Of a stretch of DNA of 64,000 nt, positions 9,790 to 17,246 are shown one piece after another. Both the position numbers and the translations under genes were made by a program. Source of the DNA: Bradyrhizobium cenepequi. Lineage in GTDB: Bacteria; Pseudomonadota; Alphaproteobacteria; Rhizobiales; Xanthobacteraceae. Where the stretch lies: positions 124,001-188,000 of the forward strand of contig NZ_JAGKJI010000003.1 of the NCBI RefSeq assembly GCF_020329485.1. Direction: 5' to 3'. Each line of letters opens with the position of its first letter. Within the stretch, counting starts at the first letter, position 1. The notes beneath the pieces are model-generated. The model did not search any database. It worked only from the letters and a program-made list of their open reading frames with translations, and was not told where the DNA came from.

Positions 9790-10089
9790 ATGGCTACCCA
9801 ATTGTCGAAGTCGCAACTGATCGAGAAGATCGCGACCACCACCGAACTCTCCAAGCGCGACGTCAAGAACGTGATGGATACCCTCACGGACGTCGGTCAC
9901 AAGGAGCTGAAGAAGAACGGCGTGTTCCTCGTCCCCGGCTTTGCGAAGTTCGTGGTGATCAAGAAGCCCGCGACCAAGGCGCGCAAGGGCACCAACCCTT
10001 TCACCGGCGAAGAGACGGTGTTCAAGGCCAAGCCGGCCCGCAAGGTCGTCCGGGCTCGCCCGGTCAAGGCTGCCAAGGACGCGGTCTAA
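9790..10089 (+). CDS. HU/IHF-family histone-like DNA-binding protein
   Basis: A 99-residue basic protein. The N-terminal helices (MATQLSKSQLIEKIATTTELSKRDVKNVMDTL) and the beta-arm region GVFLVPGFAKFVVIKK...RKGTNPFTGEE match the HU fold; the arm tip RKGTNPFTGE corresponds to the RGRNPKTGE-type DNA-contact motif. An Ala/Lys/Arg-rich tail of about 20 residues (PARKVVRARPVKAAKDAV) extends beyond the usual 90-residue HU length. It binds and bends DNA in the nucleoid. The gene is monocistronic, with GGAG 6-9 nt before the ATG and its own terminator. Confidence 0.93.
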   Translation: MATQLSKSQLIEKIATTTELSKRDVKNVMDTLTDVGHKELKKNGVFLVPGFAKFVVIKKPATKARKGTNPFTGEETVFKAKPARKVVRARPVKAAKDAV

Positions 10090-10095
10090 GGCAAG

Positions 10096-10121
10096 AGGCC
10101 TCCGGAAGCGGAGGCCTTTTT
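10096..10121 (+). terminator. Rho-independent terminator of the HU gene
   Basis: A perfect 9-bp stem, AGGCCTCCG / CGGAGGCCT, with a GAAG loop is followed by a run of T. It begins 7 nt after the HU stop codon. Confidence 0.92.
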
Positions 10122-10542
10122 GCTACGAAGCGCCCGGCGTTCGCGTAAGGCCTGACTCCCTATCCCTCCGCAACGTGGGCGCGGCAACCGGCGCTCGCGT
10201 GAACAAGCCATCAAAGCGAAAACGTCGCGAGCAAGGCCATGCAGGCCAGGTGGCCCGCGACGATGAGCGCGAGATGAAGAGGACCGGGCACCACACGTCT
10301 TCTCGCTTTACTCCTTACTCCCACTCCCTCCCCCTGAAAGGCCATAAGCCGGAGAGGAGCGCACCTCCCGAAAGCGTGATCGGCAGAAATAATCCGCTGG
10401 GCGAGTCGAGGGCGCCGAAAGGATTTTCCACGTTTCATCCTCGCGGGAATGTCAACGTTGCTATTTTGTGGGCTCCCTTGCCGGGGCAGTTCACCCGGCC
10501 AAAATGAAACAGAACGAACAATTGGGAGTCCTGGAGACCACC
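10122..10542. other. Intergenic stretch, no gene recognised
   Basis: About 420 bp between the HU terminator and the CmcJ-like gene. Short open frames on both strands lack ribosome sites and have arginine/serine/proline-rich, non-protein-like translations. The promoter of the downstream gene is presumably here, but I cannot place it. Confidence 0.45.
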
Positions 10543-11388
10543 ATGGGCCTGCATGAAACCAAGATCGAGTCGCTTCCCTTCGTCACCGCCGAACTCAACT
10601 ATCTCGCCCCGGTAGCGGGCAAGCCACGCACCTACGCCTTTGATCCGCCGCCCGGCGAACCCAAGTCGACGGCGCTGCCCGAACCCCATAACGTTCCGAT
10701 CTTCGATGGCCGGCTGATCGCCGATCAATTCTCGCCGGACCGCGAAGGCTTCGCCCTGGTCAAGCATCCGACCGCGGTGAAGAACTACTACGACGAAAAC
10801 GAAATCAGGCGGGTCTACTATCCCGCCGTCGAAGCCTTCCTGAAGGCAACGTTGAAGGCGGATCGTGTCTTCATCTTCGATCATACCGTGCGCAAGCGTG
10901 TCGAGGGCGCCCCTGATGTGCGCGACGGCACGCCCCGCCAGCCGGCGACGCGCGTCCACGTCGATCAGACTGACCTGTCCGGCCGCAACCGCGTGTTCGA
11001 ACATCTGCCCGAGGAGGCCAACGAACTCCTCAAAGGTCGCGTGCAGGTGATCAACTTGTGGCGGCCGATCCGCGGCCCGCTGCGCGATGCGCCGCTGGCG
11101 ATGTGCGACGGTCAGTCACTGCAGCCGGGCGATCTGATCGCATCCGACCTGATCTATCCGAACCGGCAGGGCGAGACATATTCCGTGAAATACAATGCGA
11201 ACCACCGCTGGTTCTACTTCCCGGAAATGACGCCCGACGAAGCGCTGCTGCTGAAGTGCTACGATTCGGCAACCGACGGCCGCACGCGCTTCGCGCCGCA
11301 TACGGCTTTCATCGATCCGACCACGCCGCCGGATGCCGAACCCCGCGAAAGCATCGAAGTGCGGACGTTGGTGTTCCACAAGCACTAA
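10543..11388 (+). CDS. CmcJ/NvfI-family oxygenase-like protein
   Basis: A 281-residue cytoplasmic protein starting at 10543, with GGAG 7-10 nt upstream. The sequence resembles the family that includes the cephamycin methoxylation protein CmcJ and the fungal Fe(II)/2-oxoglutarate enzyme NvfI. Typical traits are an N-terminal YLAP...PRTYAFDPPPG block, then RVHVDQT at about residues 139-145, which gives the HxD of an iron site. A later WRPIRGPLRDAPLAMCD segment and NHRWFYFPEM near residue 220 follow. An oxidative role on a small molecule is likely, but the substrate is unknown and many family members are uncharacterised. It stands alone. Confidence 0.65.
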   Translation: MGLHETKIESLPFVTAELNYLAPVAGKPRTYAFDPPPGEPKSTALPEPHNVPIFDGRLIADQFSPDREGFALVKHPTAVKNYYDENEIRRVYYPAVEAFLKATLKADRVFIFDHTVRKRVEGAPDVRDGTPRQPATRVHVDQTDLSGRNRVFEHLPEEANELLKGRVQVINLWRPIRGPLRDAPLAMCDGQSLQPGDLIASDLIYPNRQGETYSVKYNANHRWFYFPEMTPDEALLLKCYDSATDGRTRFAPHTAFIDPTTPPDAEPRESIEVRTLVFHKH

Positions 11389-11412
11389 CGGCTGGATCAG
11401 CGTGACAAGCCC

Positions 11413-11965
11413 TCAAGCTGGCTGATGGAGTGACGCCATATCGATCACGAAGCGGTATTTGACGTCATTCTTCACCATGCGCTCATAGGCAGCATTGATT
11501 TCATCGGGCGAGATCAATTCGATATCCGCGACAATGCTGTGCTCCGCGCAAAAATCGAGCATCTCCTGCGTCTCCGGCAAGCCGCCGATGCGGGCGCCGG
11601 TGAAATTTCGTCGACGTGCGATGACACTGAACGCAGGAACGGATAGCGGCTTCTCGGGAATACCGACGTGGACGTAAGTGCCGTCCAATCCCAATGTGTC
11701 GAGATACATCGCGACGTCGTGGTCGGCCGAAATCGTGTCGATCACCAGATCAAGCTTGTTGGCGAGCGGAACGAGGGCCGCCGGATCGGTCGTTACGACT
11801 ACATCGTTAGCCCCGAGCCTGAATGCGTCGTCCGTCTTTCCGGCGGACGTCGTCAGCACGGTCACATGGGCACCCATCACTCGGACCCGGATCGCGCCGC
11901 TCAAACGAAAACGGAGAAAGGGTCGCTTGGGGCCCATCGGCCGCGTAACCGGAACACTGAAACAT
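11413..11965 (-). pseudogene. Zinc-type alcohol dehydrogenase remnant with a large internal deletion
   Basis: An ATG at 11965 with AGGAG just upstream opens a frame MFQCSGYAADGPQATLSPF..FERRDPGPSD, which is the normal N-terminus of NAD(P)-dependent alcohol dehydrogenases of the YahK/cinnamyl-alcohol type. About 30 codons later this frame leaves homology. A second frame takes over at MGAHVTVLTTSAGKTDDAFRLGANDVV (about 11880) and runs through the normal C-terminus to the stop at 11413. The catalytic zinc site, the structural zinc lobe and the GxGxxG of the Rossmann fold, roughly 170-180 residues, are missing and the two parts are out of frame. A 174-residue open frame remains but cannot be a working enzyme. 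Confidence 0.82.
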
Positions 11966-12012
11966 CTTGGTCTCCTCGTGTACTCGTCGGCTCACGTGTG
12001 GCATAACAAAAT

Positions 12013-12715
12013 TCAAAAGGCAGCGGCCCAGCCGTCCCGTCGCGGGTCGGAGCCGGCGATACGCAGCCCGTTATCTGAAATTCTTATGATCTCTGCAGAA
12101 CCGGGACCACCGAGCGGGGCGACCAGCTGGAGTTCGTGCCCTCCGGCGCTGAGTTCGGTCAGCACCTCGGAGCCAAAACTCGTCTCGATCACTAAGCTCG
12201 GGTTCGCACTGCCGGAGGCGCCCGCTTGGCCATCCTGATTGCTGCTCCATCTCGGATATTCAACCGCGGTGTGTGGATCACATCCGAAGTCGACCAGCGC
12301 ATCGACGAGCTGCGCATTAACCTGAACCTGGTTGTCGGCACCAGGCGTGCCGAGCAGCGCCCATAGTTGGCCGTTTTTTCACGAGAATCGGACTGTTCAT
12401 CGTATGCCGGGCACGCTTGCCAGGCAGCAACTCGTTCGCATGACCCGCCTGAAGATGGAATGTGGATAGGCGGTTATTGAGGACTATACCGGTACGTCCA
12501 GCGACTACGGCGGATCCGAATACGGCAGAATTGCTTTGGATGCCGCTGACGGCGTTGCCGTCCTGATCGGCGGCGCAGAAATAGGTTGTGTCGCCACCGC
12601 CGCTGGCGCCTACGATGCCGGCGTAGCCTTCCATTGATTGGTCGCCCGAGTTCGTTAGAATTGGATCACCGTTCGGCCCGAAGCGCCCGTAGCCCGGCGG
12701 TGGGGTGGTCTGGCG
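12013..12715 (-). pseudogene. Gamma-glutamyltransferase C-terminal remnant, 5'-truncated and frameshifted
   Basis: On the minus strand the frame beginning near 12715 reads TPPPGYGRFGPNGDPILTNSG..., then GASGGGDTTYFCAADQDGNAVSGIQS, the nucleophile-Thr region and following beta strand of gamma-glutamyltransferases. It then reads HANELLPGKRARHTMNSPILVK. At a run of six A (plus-strand T6 at about 12373-12378) the frame is lost. Shifting by one base restores NGQLWALLGTPGADNQVQVNAQ and the rest of the small subunit down to a stop at 12013 (PRRDGWAAAF). The large subunit is absent, since a stop lies just upstream of the fragment. The gene is dead by two lesions and lies head-to-tail with the alcohol dehydrogenase remnant. 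Confidence 0.82.
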
Positions 12716-12884
12716 TGCTCGCGGTTAGCATCCGAGATAACAGACGGGTTTCACACTTTAAACAGCAACGGACCTTGGCCTATTACTGTCCTTTCGAGCG
12801 AATTCGCGCGCTCAGGTCGAAACGAATTATGCGTGGACTTGAGTGACCTACCAAAGGACATTTTGCGACCGATGGAGTGACAGT

Positions 12885-13808
12885 TTGGCGAACGAGTTCA
12901 CGGATTTCGACACCGGTCTGCTTCTGACCCTTGACGCGCTCTTAATAGATCAGAACGTAACGCACGCAGCAGCACGTCTCCACATAACTCAGTCGGCGCT
13001 TTCCGCTAGACTGACCCGGCTCCGTCAACTCCTCAACGATCCCTTATTCATCCCGGCAGCATCCGGCCGCGGAATGATTCCCACACCTCATGCAATCGCC
13101 CTTCAGCCAGAGCTAACGAAGCTCATCGAGCGAATTAATGATTTCATCAAAACGGCACATGTCTTCGATGCTCAAAGCAGCAAGCGCGTCTTCAAGATCG
13201 CAGCGACCGACAATCCCGCCGCAATTCTCGCGCCCGATTTGATCCCTATGATCAAGGCAAAGGCGCCTTTCGTGAAAATTGCTTTCACGCTGCCTGACAA
13301 GGCCAGAATCACAACCCACCTGGAGCAGGGCGATATCGATCTGTTCGTCGGCGCGGCCGAAGACGGTTCAAACGAACTCATCGCTTCAACGCTGTTCGAC
13401 GATGAGTTTGTGACCGCCCAACGCATCGGACACCCGCGCGGTGACAAGCCATTTACCCTCGACGAATATTGCTTGCTCGAACATCTCTTGATTTCGACAA
13501 GTGGCGGCCAGTTCCAAGGCATGATCGATGCAGCACTTGCCGAAGTCGGTCGAGAGCGCTCGGTGTCGATCTCTATCCAGAGCTACGCTCTGGCACCGCT
13601 TGTCCTTAGCAACAGCGATTGCATTTGTACGTTACCAAGCCGCTTTTTGGGACGCTTCAAGAACGTGCTTGAGATCCATCCGCCGCCCCTCACGCTCTCG
13701 CGCTTTTCGATGAACCTCTTCTGGCATCCAAGAATGCGGACGGACCCGGCCCACAGATGGCTACGTAAGCAGGTCCTTGAAGCAACCGGCCGGCAACGCG
13801 AGGCGTAA
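12885..13808 (+). CDS. LysR-family transcriptional regulator
   Basis: About 307 residues from a TTG at 12885 (GGAG 8-11 nt upstream); a GTG at 12843 is the alternative. The N-terminal winged helix-turn-helix reads DTGLLLTLDALLIDQNVTHAAARLHITQSALSARLTRLRQLLNDPLF in the order expected for LysR. A linker helix and a two-lobe co-inducer domain follow. The QSALSARLTRLR recognition helix and the NodD-like opening (FDTGLLLTLDALL) place it near the NodD/SyrM/NocR-like subgroup. It is flanked by the degraded genes upstream and is convergent with the SMP-30-like gene, so its target is unclear. Confidence 0.85.
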   Translation: MANEFTDFDTGLLLTLDALLIDQNVTHAAARLHITQSALSARLTRLRQLLNDPLFIPAASGRGMIPTPHAIALQPELTKLIERINDFIKTAHVFDAQSSKRVFKIAATDNPAAILAPDLIPMIKAKAPFVKIAFTLPDKARITTHLEQGDIDLFVGAAEDGSNELIASTLFDDEFVTAQRIGHPRGDKPFTLDEYCLLEHLLISTSGGQFQGMIDAALAEVGRERSVSISIQSYALAPLVLSNSDCICTLPSRFLGRFKNVLEIHPPPLTLSRFSMNLFWHPRMRTDPAHRWLRKQVLEATGRQREA

Positions 13809-13863
13809 CGCCGCTGCAGGGCATGTCGGATTCGATTGGCGGGAGGATTCCTTCAGGAGAAAA

Positions 13864-13900
13864 CTTGATGGTGCCGGGCGTTTTGCCCGACACCATCAGG
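13864..13900 (-). terminator. Intrinsic terminator between convergent genes
   Basis: GATGGTGCCGGGC and GCCCGACACCATC pair over 12 of 13 positions around a GTTTT loop. Read on the minus strand the stem is followed by AAGTTTTC, so it best fits termination of read-through from the LysR side or a bidirectional element just beyond the SMP-30-like gene stop. Confidence 0.6.
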
Positions 13901-13904
13901 TCGA

Positions 13905-14870
13905 TCAGAACTTCTGCAGCACGAAGTCGCTGACCTTCGCGGCCTTCGGATCGAAAAGCGTATCGATGCGCGAGTTGAGGACATAGACGTCCTTGCCGAC
14001 TTGTGTCGCCGAACTCGGCATGGACATCTCGCTCTTCAGTTCTCGGACGACTTTGGCCGACTTCCAGCCGTCGGTGGAAACCAACTCCACGGTGCGATCC
14101 ACGCCAAGGTTTTGAACGACGACGAGATGCTGATCATCTACGAGGTGAAAGCCATCGGCGCCCTTCAATACTTCAGGTAGTTCGATCTTTTCGACCTTCT
14201 TGGGATCAGCGACATTTACCCGGAACAGCTCGCCGGTGTTGTATCTGCCCACGATGAGGAATCCGTCCTTATGCCAGGCGATTCCATTGAGGTTGAAGCC
14301 GTTCCCCTCACCGAACAGCGCATTCTCAGCGAAAATGGACGCTTTGCCATTGGCGCCGATCCGAAAGATCGACGGCGAGAAGCTGTCTGTCACATAGACG
14401 TTTCCTGCGGTATCGAAAGCCAAGTCGTTCGCGAAATGCGATCCAGGCTTGAGACTTCCCAGATCGTAGTAGGCGCGGCGCTGGCCGGTCGTCGCGTCGT
14501 AAGCGGCTACGCCCGCCAGCTTGCCTTGGGTCGACGCTTGAGTGCGGTCGCCCGCGCCAGGATCAGAATTGGTGACCCACAGCGTATTGTGCGCGTCGTC
14601 GGCCAGAAGCCCCACCGTGGAAACAAGCTTTTCATCCGTGATGAATGGCGCGTATTTCCCGTCAATCGTGACCCTGCCGACGGTACCATGACGGACCGAA
14701 CCAACAAAAAATGCTTGCTGCCTTGCGGACCAGCTTGCGGTTTCGGGGTAGCTCGTGTTGGCCGTGAAGGCGATCTGGGGTGGGTGCGAAGTCGTTTCGG
14801 CATATGCCGCGGCCGAACAGCTAAGCATCGCGGATGCGGCGAGACCGGTTAGAATAGAACGAATGATCAT
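13905..14870 (-). CDS. Secreted SMP-30/gluconolactonase-like beta-propeller protein
   Basis: A 321-residue protein with a clear Sec signal peptide (MIIRSILTGLAASAMLSCSAAAYAE, cleavage after AYA). The mature part shows repeated propeller blades: LVSTVGLLADDAHNTLWVTNSD, HFANDLAFDTAGNVYVTDSFS, NLNGIAWHKDGFLIVGRYNTGEL. The Asn-Asp pairs in NDLAFD and the FNLNGIAW blade resemble the metal and active-site surroundings of SMP-30/lactonase proteins. A role in hydrolysis of a lactone or in ligand binding in the periplasm is likely. It lies downstream of two other minus-strand hydrolase genes, with a 137-bp gap. Confidence 0.72.
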   Translation of the reverse strand: MIIRSILTGLAASAMLSCSAAAYAETTSHPPQIAFTANTSYPETASWSARQQAFFVGSVRHGTVGRVTIDGKYAPFITDEKLVSTVGLLADDAHNTLWVTNSDPGAGDRTQASTQGKLAGVAAYDATTGQRRAYYDLGSLKPGSHFANDLAFDTAGNVYVTDSFSPSIFRIGANGKASIFAENALFGEGNGFNLNGIAWHKDGFLIVGRYNTGELFRVNVADPKKVEKIELPEVLKGADGFHLVDDQHLVVVQNLGVDRTVELVSTDGWKSAKVVRELKSEMSMPSSATQVGKDVYVLNSRIDTLFDPKAAKVSDFVLQKF

Positions 14871-15007
14871 ATGGAAAGTCCGTTACTCCGTTGGCGGTGC
14901 ACCACATGTAGAGCGCCCTTCAAACGGTGAGAAATGGCGTCGCCTGATGGGAGCAATCTATCGGTTTCATACGTGCGAGACCGCGACATCGTCGATCCGT
15001 TCGGCGA

Positions 15008-16003
15008 TCATTCGGGCTCATAGTCCTCGGACAGGAAATCGGTAATCGCGCGGAACGCCTGCATTCGATTCTTTTCAAGGAGGGCCATGTGCGTGGCCTC
15101 GCCGATCTCGATCCATCGGCGATAGGGCGCAGATCGCAGTTCGCGGAAGTATTGCAGGGATAGTTCGATCGGGACATCGATGTCCCATTCGCCGTGAAGC
15201 AGCAGAACCGGCACAGTGATCGCGGAGGGCTCATAGTACGGCTTTCCGGCCCGCCAGTACTTCCGAATATCCTCGATCGGGCCGTTGGTCGCACGCAGCC
15301 GATCGCGCGCCCGATCTTCGCTCCACGGATCTTCGGCAAGCGTCGCTCGCGCCCACTGCTCGAACCAGCCAGCAGGAATGAGTGAGTCCGCGTGGTGCTT
15401 CGGGGCTGTTCCCAACCACCGCGGCAGAGTCTCGAAGACAGGGACCAGCCTGTAGCACACCAGTTCGCCACCGGTATCGAGCGGGATGGGCTTGTCGCTC
15501 AGCCACTGCGGCGCGAGAAGTGACAACTTGCGCACTTTTGAGGGATTTGCCACCGCATAGGCGCCAGCCACGGTCCCGCCCCACGACATCGCGAATACGT
15601 TGACCCGCTCCAATCCACGGTGCTTCAAAACGAAATTCACGGCGCTCGAAAAGTCCGATACGCCGACGTCAGTACCGACCGAAGGCGGATTCAGGCGCGG
15701 ATCTTCTTCCAGCGTCTTGGGGCGAGTAGACAGACCATAACCTCGCACATCGACCGCGAAGACGTCGTAACCTTTGGCGGCGAGATAATCCATGAACGAG
15801 AAGCCGCCGAGGCGCACGTCGTAGAGGCTGCCGGACGAATAGGTGGCCCCATGGACCATGACTATCGTCCGCTCCGCGGAGAAGCTTGTCATGGTCCGCG
15901 GATGCTTGTTGCGAAGATATAGAGAAATGCCGGCCGTGTTGCTCTCGATGCGATGCTCTTCGAAGACGATTTGTTCGATGTCGGGACGTTCGGAGGATTT
16001 CAT
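15008..16003 (-). CDS. Alpha/beta-hydrolase
   Basis: A 331-residue cytoplasmic protein. The canonical fold elements are visible: oxyanion-loop VMVHGATYSSGS (His51-Gly52), strand VFAVDVRGYGLST, nucleophile elbow FAMSWGGT (Ser140), acid in LLLHGEWDIDVP (Asp274) and the base in GEATHMALLE (His305). The substrate could be an ester, lactone or C-C bond. The gene starts 12 bp after the metallo-hydrolase gene stop, so the two are probably cotranscribed. Confidence 0.82.
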   Translation of the reverse strand: MKSSERPDIEQIVFEEHRIESNTAGISLYLRNKHPRTMTSFSAERTIVMVHGATYSSGSLYDVRLGGFSFMDYLAAKGYDVFAVDVRGYGLSTRPKTLEEDPRLNPPSVGTDVGVSDFSSAVNFVLKHRGLERVNVFAMSWGGTVAGAYAVANPSKVRKLSLLAPQWLSDKPIPLDTGGELVCYRLVPVFETLPRWLGTAPKHHADSLIPAGWFEQWARATLAEDPWSEDRARDRLRATNGPIEDIRKYWRAGKPYYEPSAITVPVLLLHGEWDIDVPIELSLQYFRELRSAPYRRWIEIGEATHMALLEKNRMQAFRAITDFLSEDYEPE

Positions 16004-16015
16004 GCCGATGTTCCT

Positions 16016-16909
16016 TCAAGCGTAGCGCCAGGTAAAGCCGCCGGCGTCCGATGTAACGAAGCCAGCAGACGAACCGGGAAAGTGAGTGGAGAGATAAAGC
16101 GCACGGGTGGCTGCGGCGCGGCTGAGTATCTTTTGGCGCGACTTCCGAGCTTCGTCGGCGAACTCGCAATAGACCGTGTTTTGTTCGGGTCGGGCGACCT
16201 GAAGAACGGTGTGCATGACGTCGCCAGCGAAGATGGCGCTCGCGCCACCAGAATCGAGAGCAATGGACATATGTCCGATGCTATGTCCCGGGGTCGGGAT
16301 AAATTCAAAAACGTCGAGATATTTTCCGCCTTCGGGACCTATGAAGTCCGCTAGACCCGCCTCGACCACGGGCAAGACACTATCCTCGTACACACCGAGG
16401 CTCGGAAGATTTGCTTCATTGTGGCTGGCCGGACTGGAATAGTAGTCGCGCTCGGCCATTGGAAACACGTACCGCGCGTTCGGGAACGTTGGAACCCATT
16501 TCCCGTTCGAGAGACGCGTATTCCATCCAGAATGATCGACGTGAAGATGCGTATTGAAGACAAAATCGACAGCCTCCGGAGAGACCCCGGCCTGCCTCAG
16601 TTGTTCGAGGTAAGGAAGATTTTGGCGATGAAATAGCGGATTCGTCGGTCGCTCTTTATCGTTTCCGCTCGCCGTATCTATCAGGATGAGATGGCGCGGC
16701 GTTTTCACCACCCACGTATGCACGCTCAAGATCAGCGCATCTCGGGGAGGCTCAACATCGCTGGCTGCGAGCGTCGCTTGCGCTATCGCGAACTCTTCCG
16801 AGGTCAAGCCAGGGTAGAGAAAAGAGGGCGGAACCGTACGCAGCAACTGCTCTTCGACCTTGGTCACGGACACATCGCCGATTTCGAAAGCTGGCCCAAG
16901 ATTTGCCAT
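16016..16909 (-). CDS. Metallo-beta-lactamase-fold hydrolase
   Basis: A 297-residue protein from the ATG at 16909 (GGAAGG about 9 nt upstream); the longer in-frame extension does not look coding. The binuclear metal motif NTHLHVDHSGW is complete (HxHxDH at about 121-126), followed by TPGHSIGH (His209) and FAGD (Asp230), then STHFPG near the end. The layout fits the lactonase/alkylsulfatase-like MBL subgroup that also includes AHL lactonases, but sequence alone does not show lactonase activity. First gene of a probable minus-strand operon with the alpha/beta-hydrolase and perhaps the SMP-30-like gene. Confidence 0.82.
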   Translation of the reverse strand: MANLGPAFEIGDVSVTKVEEQLLRTVPPSFLYPGLTSEEFAIAQATLAASDVEPPRDALILSVHTWVVKTPRHLILIDTASGNDKERPTNPLFHRQNLPYLEQLRQAGVSPEAVDFVFNTHLHVDHSGWNTRLSNGKWVPTFPNARYVFPMAERDYYSSPASHNEANLPSLGVYEDSVLPVVEAGLADFIGPEGGKYLDVFEFIPTPGHSIGHMSIALDSGGASAIFAGDVMHTVLQVARPEQNTVYCEFADEARKSRQKILSRAAATRALYLSTHFPGSSAGFVTSDAGGFTWRYA

Positions 16910-17042
16910 TGAAGACCTTCCATACGCTGTGACGGCTCGCGTTGGGCCGCTGCACAAGTCGTAGGGGATGACCGGGCCGCGCAACAAACGCATCCCGTGC
17001 GTATGTCCCATCAATGACATCGATTGGCGAAGGAGCCGCTTA

Positions 17043-17115
17043 GAGCATGATCCGGAAAAGTGGAGACCGCTTTTCCCTCGCGACAACGCGAAGCGTTTGC
17101 GCGGAGATCATGCTC
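17043..17115. repeat. Bradyrhizobial intergenic palindromic repeat, copy 1
   Basis: A 73-bp element bounded by perfect 10-bp inverted ends GAGCATGATC / GATCATGCTC. Inside are CCGGAAAAGTGG, TTTTCCCTCGCGACAA and an imperfect central hairpin around AACGCGAAGCGTT. A second copy with the same order of blocks is at 62466-62538. This copy lies in the divergent gap between the metallo-hydrolase and the MFS gene. Confidence 0.85.
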
Positions 17116-17128
17116 AAACAAACAGATG

Positions 17129-17160
17129 AGATCATGATCCGACTAATCGGATCATGATCT
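17129..17160. repeat. Perfect 14-bp inverted repeat
   Basis: AGATCATGATCCGA and TCGGATCATGATCT form perfect arms around a CTAA loop. The arm core ATCATGATCCG resembles the end of the adjacent 73-bp repeat, so it may be a partial or derived copy. It could also serve as a regulator site because it lies about 90 bp before the MFS start. Confidence 0.8.
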
Positions 17161-17246
17161 AGGATGCCTAATACCTAGGCAGAGATTGGCGTTGGTGGCC
17201 CATTGGTGATACGCCGTCCCGAAATTCCTCGAGAACGAGAAGATTC

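Noticed and set aside
10175..10507. Open frames of about 75-110 codons on both strands between HU and the CmcJ-like gene
   Set aside because: Arginine/serine/proline-rich translations, no ribosome sites, no recognisable domain.
17129..17160. Perfect inverted repeat as a terminator
   Set aside because: It lies between divergent gene starts and has no T-run on either strand.
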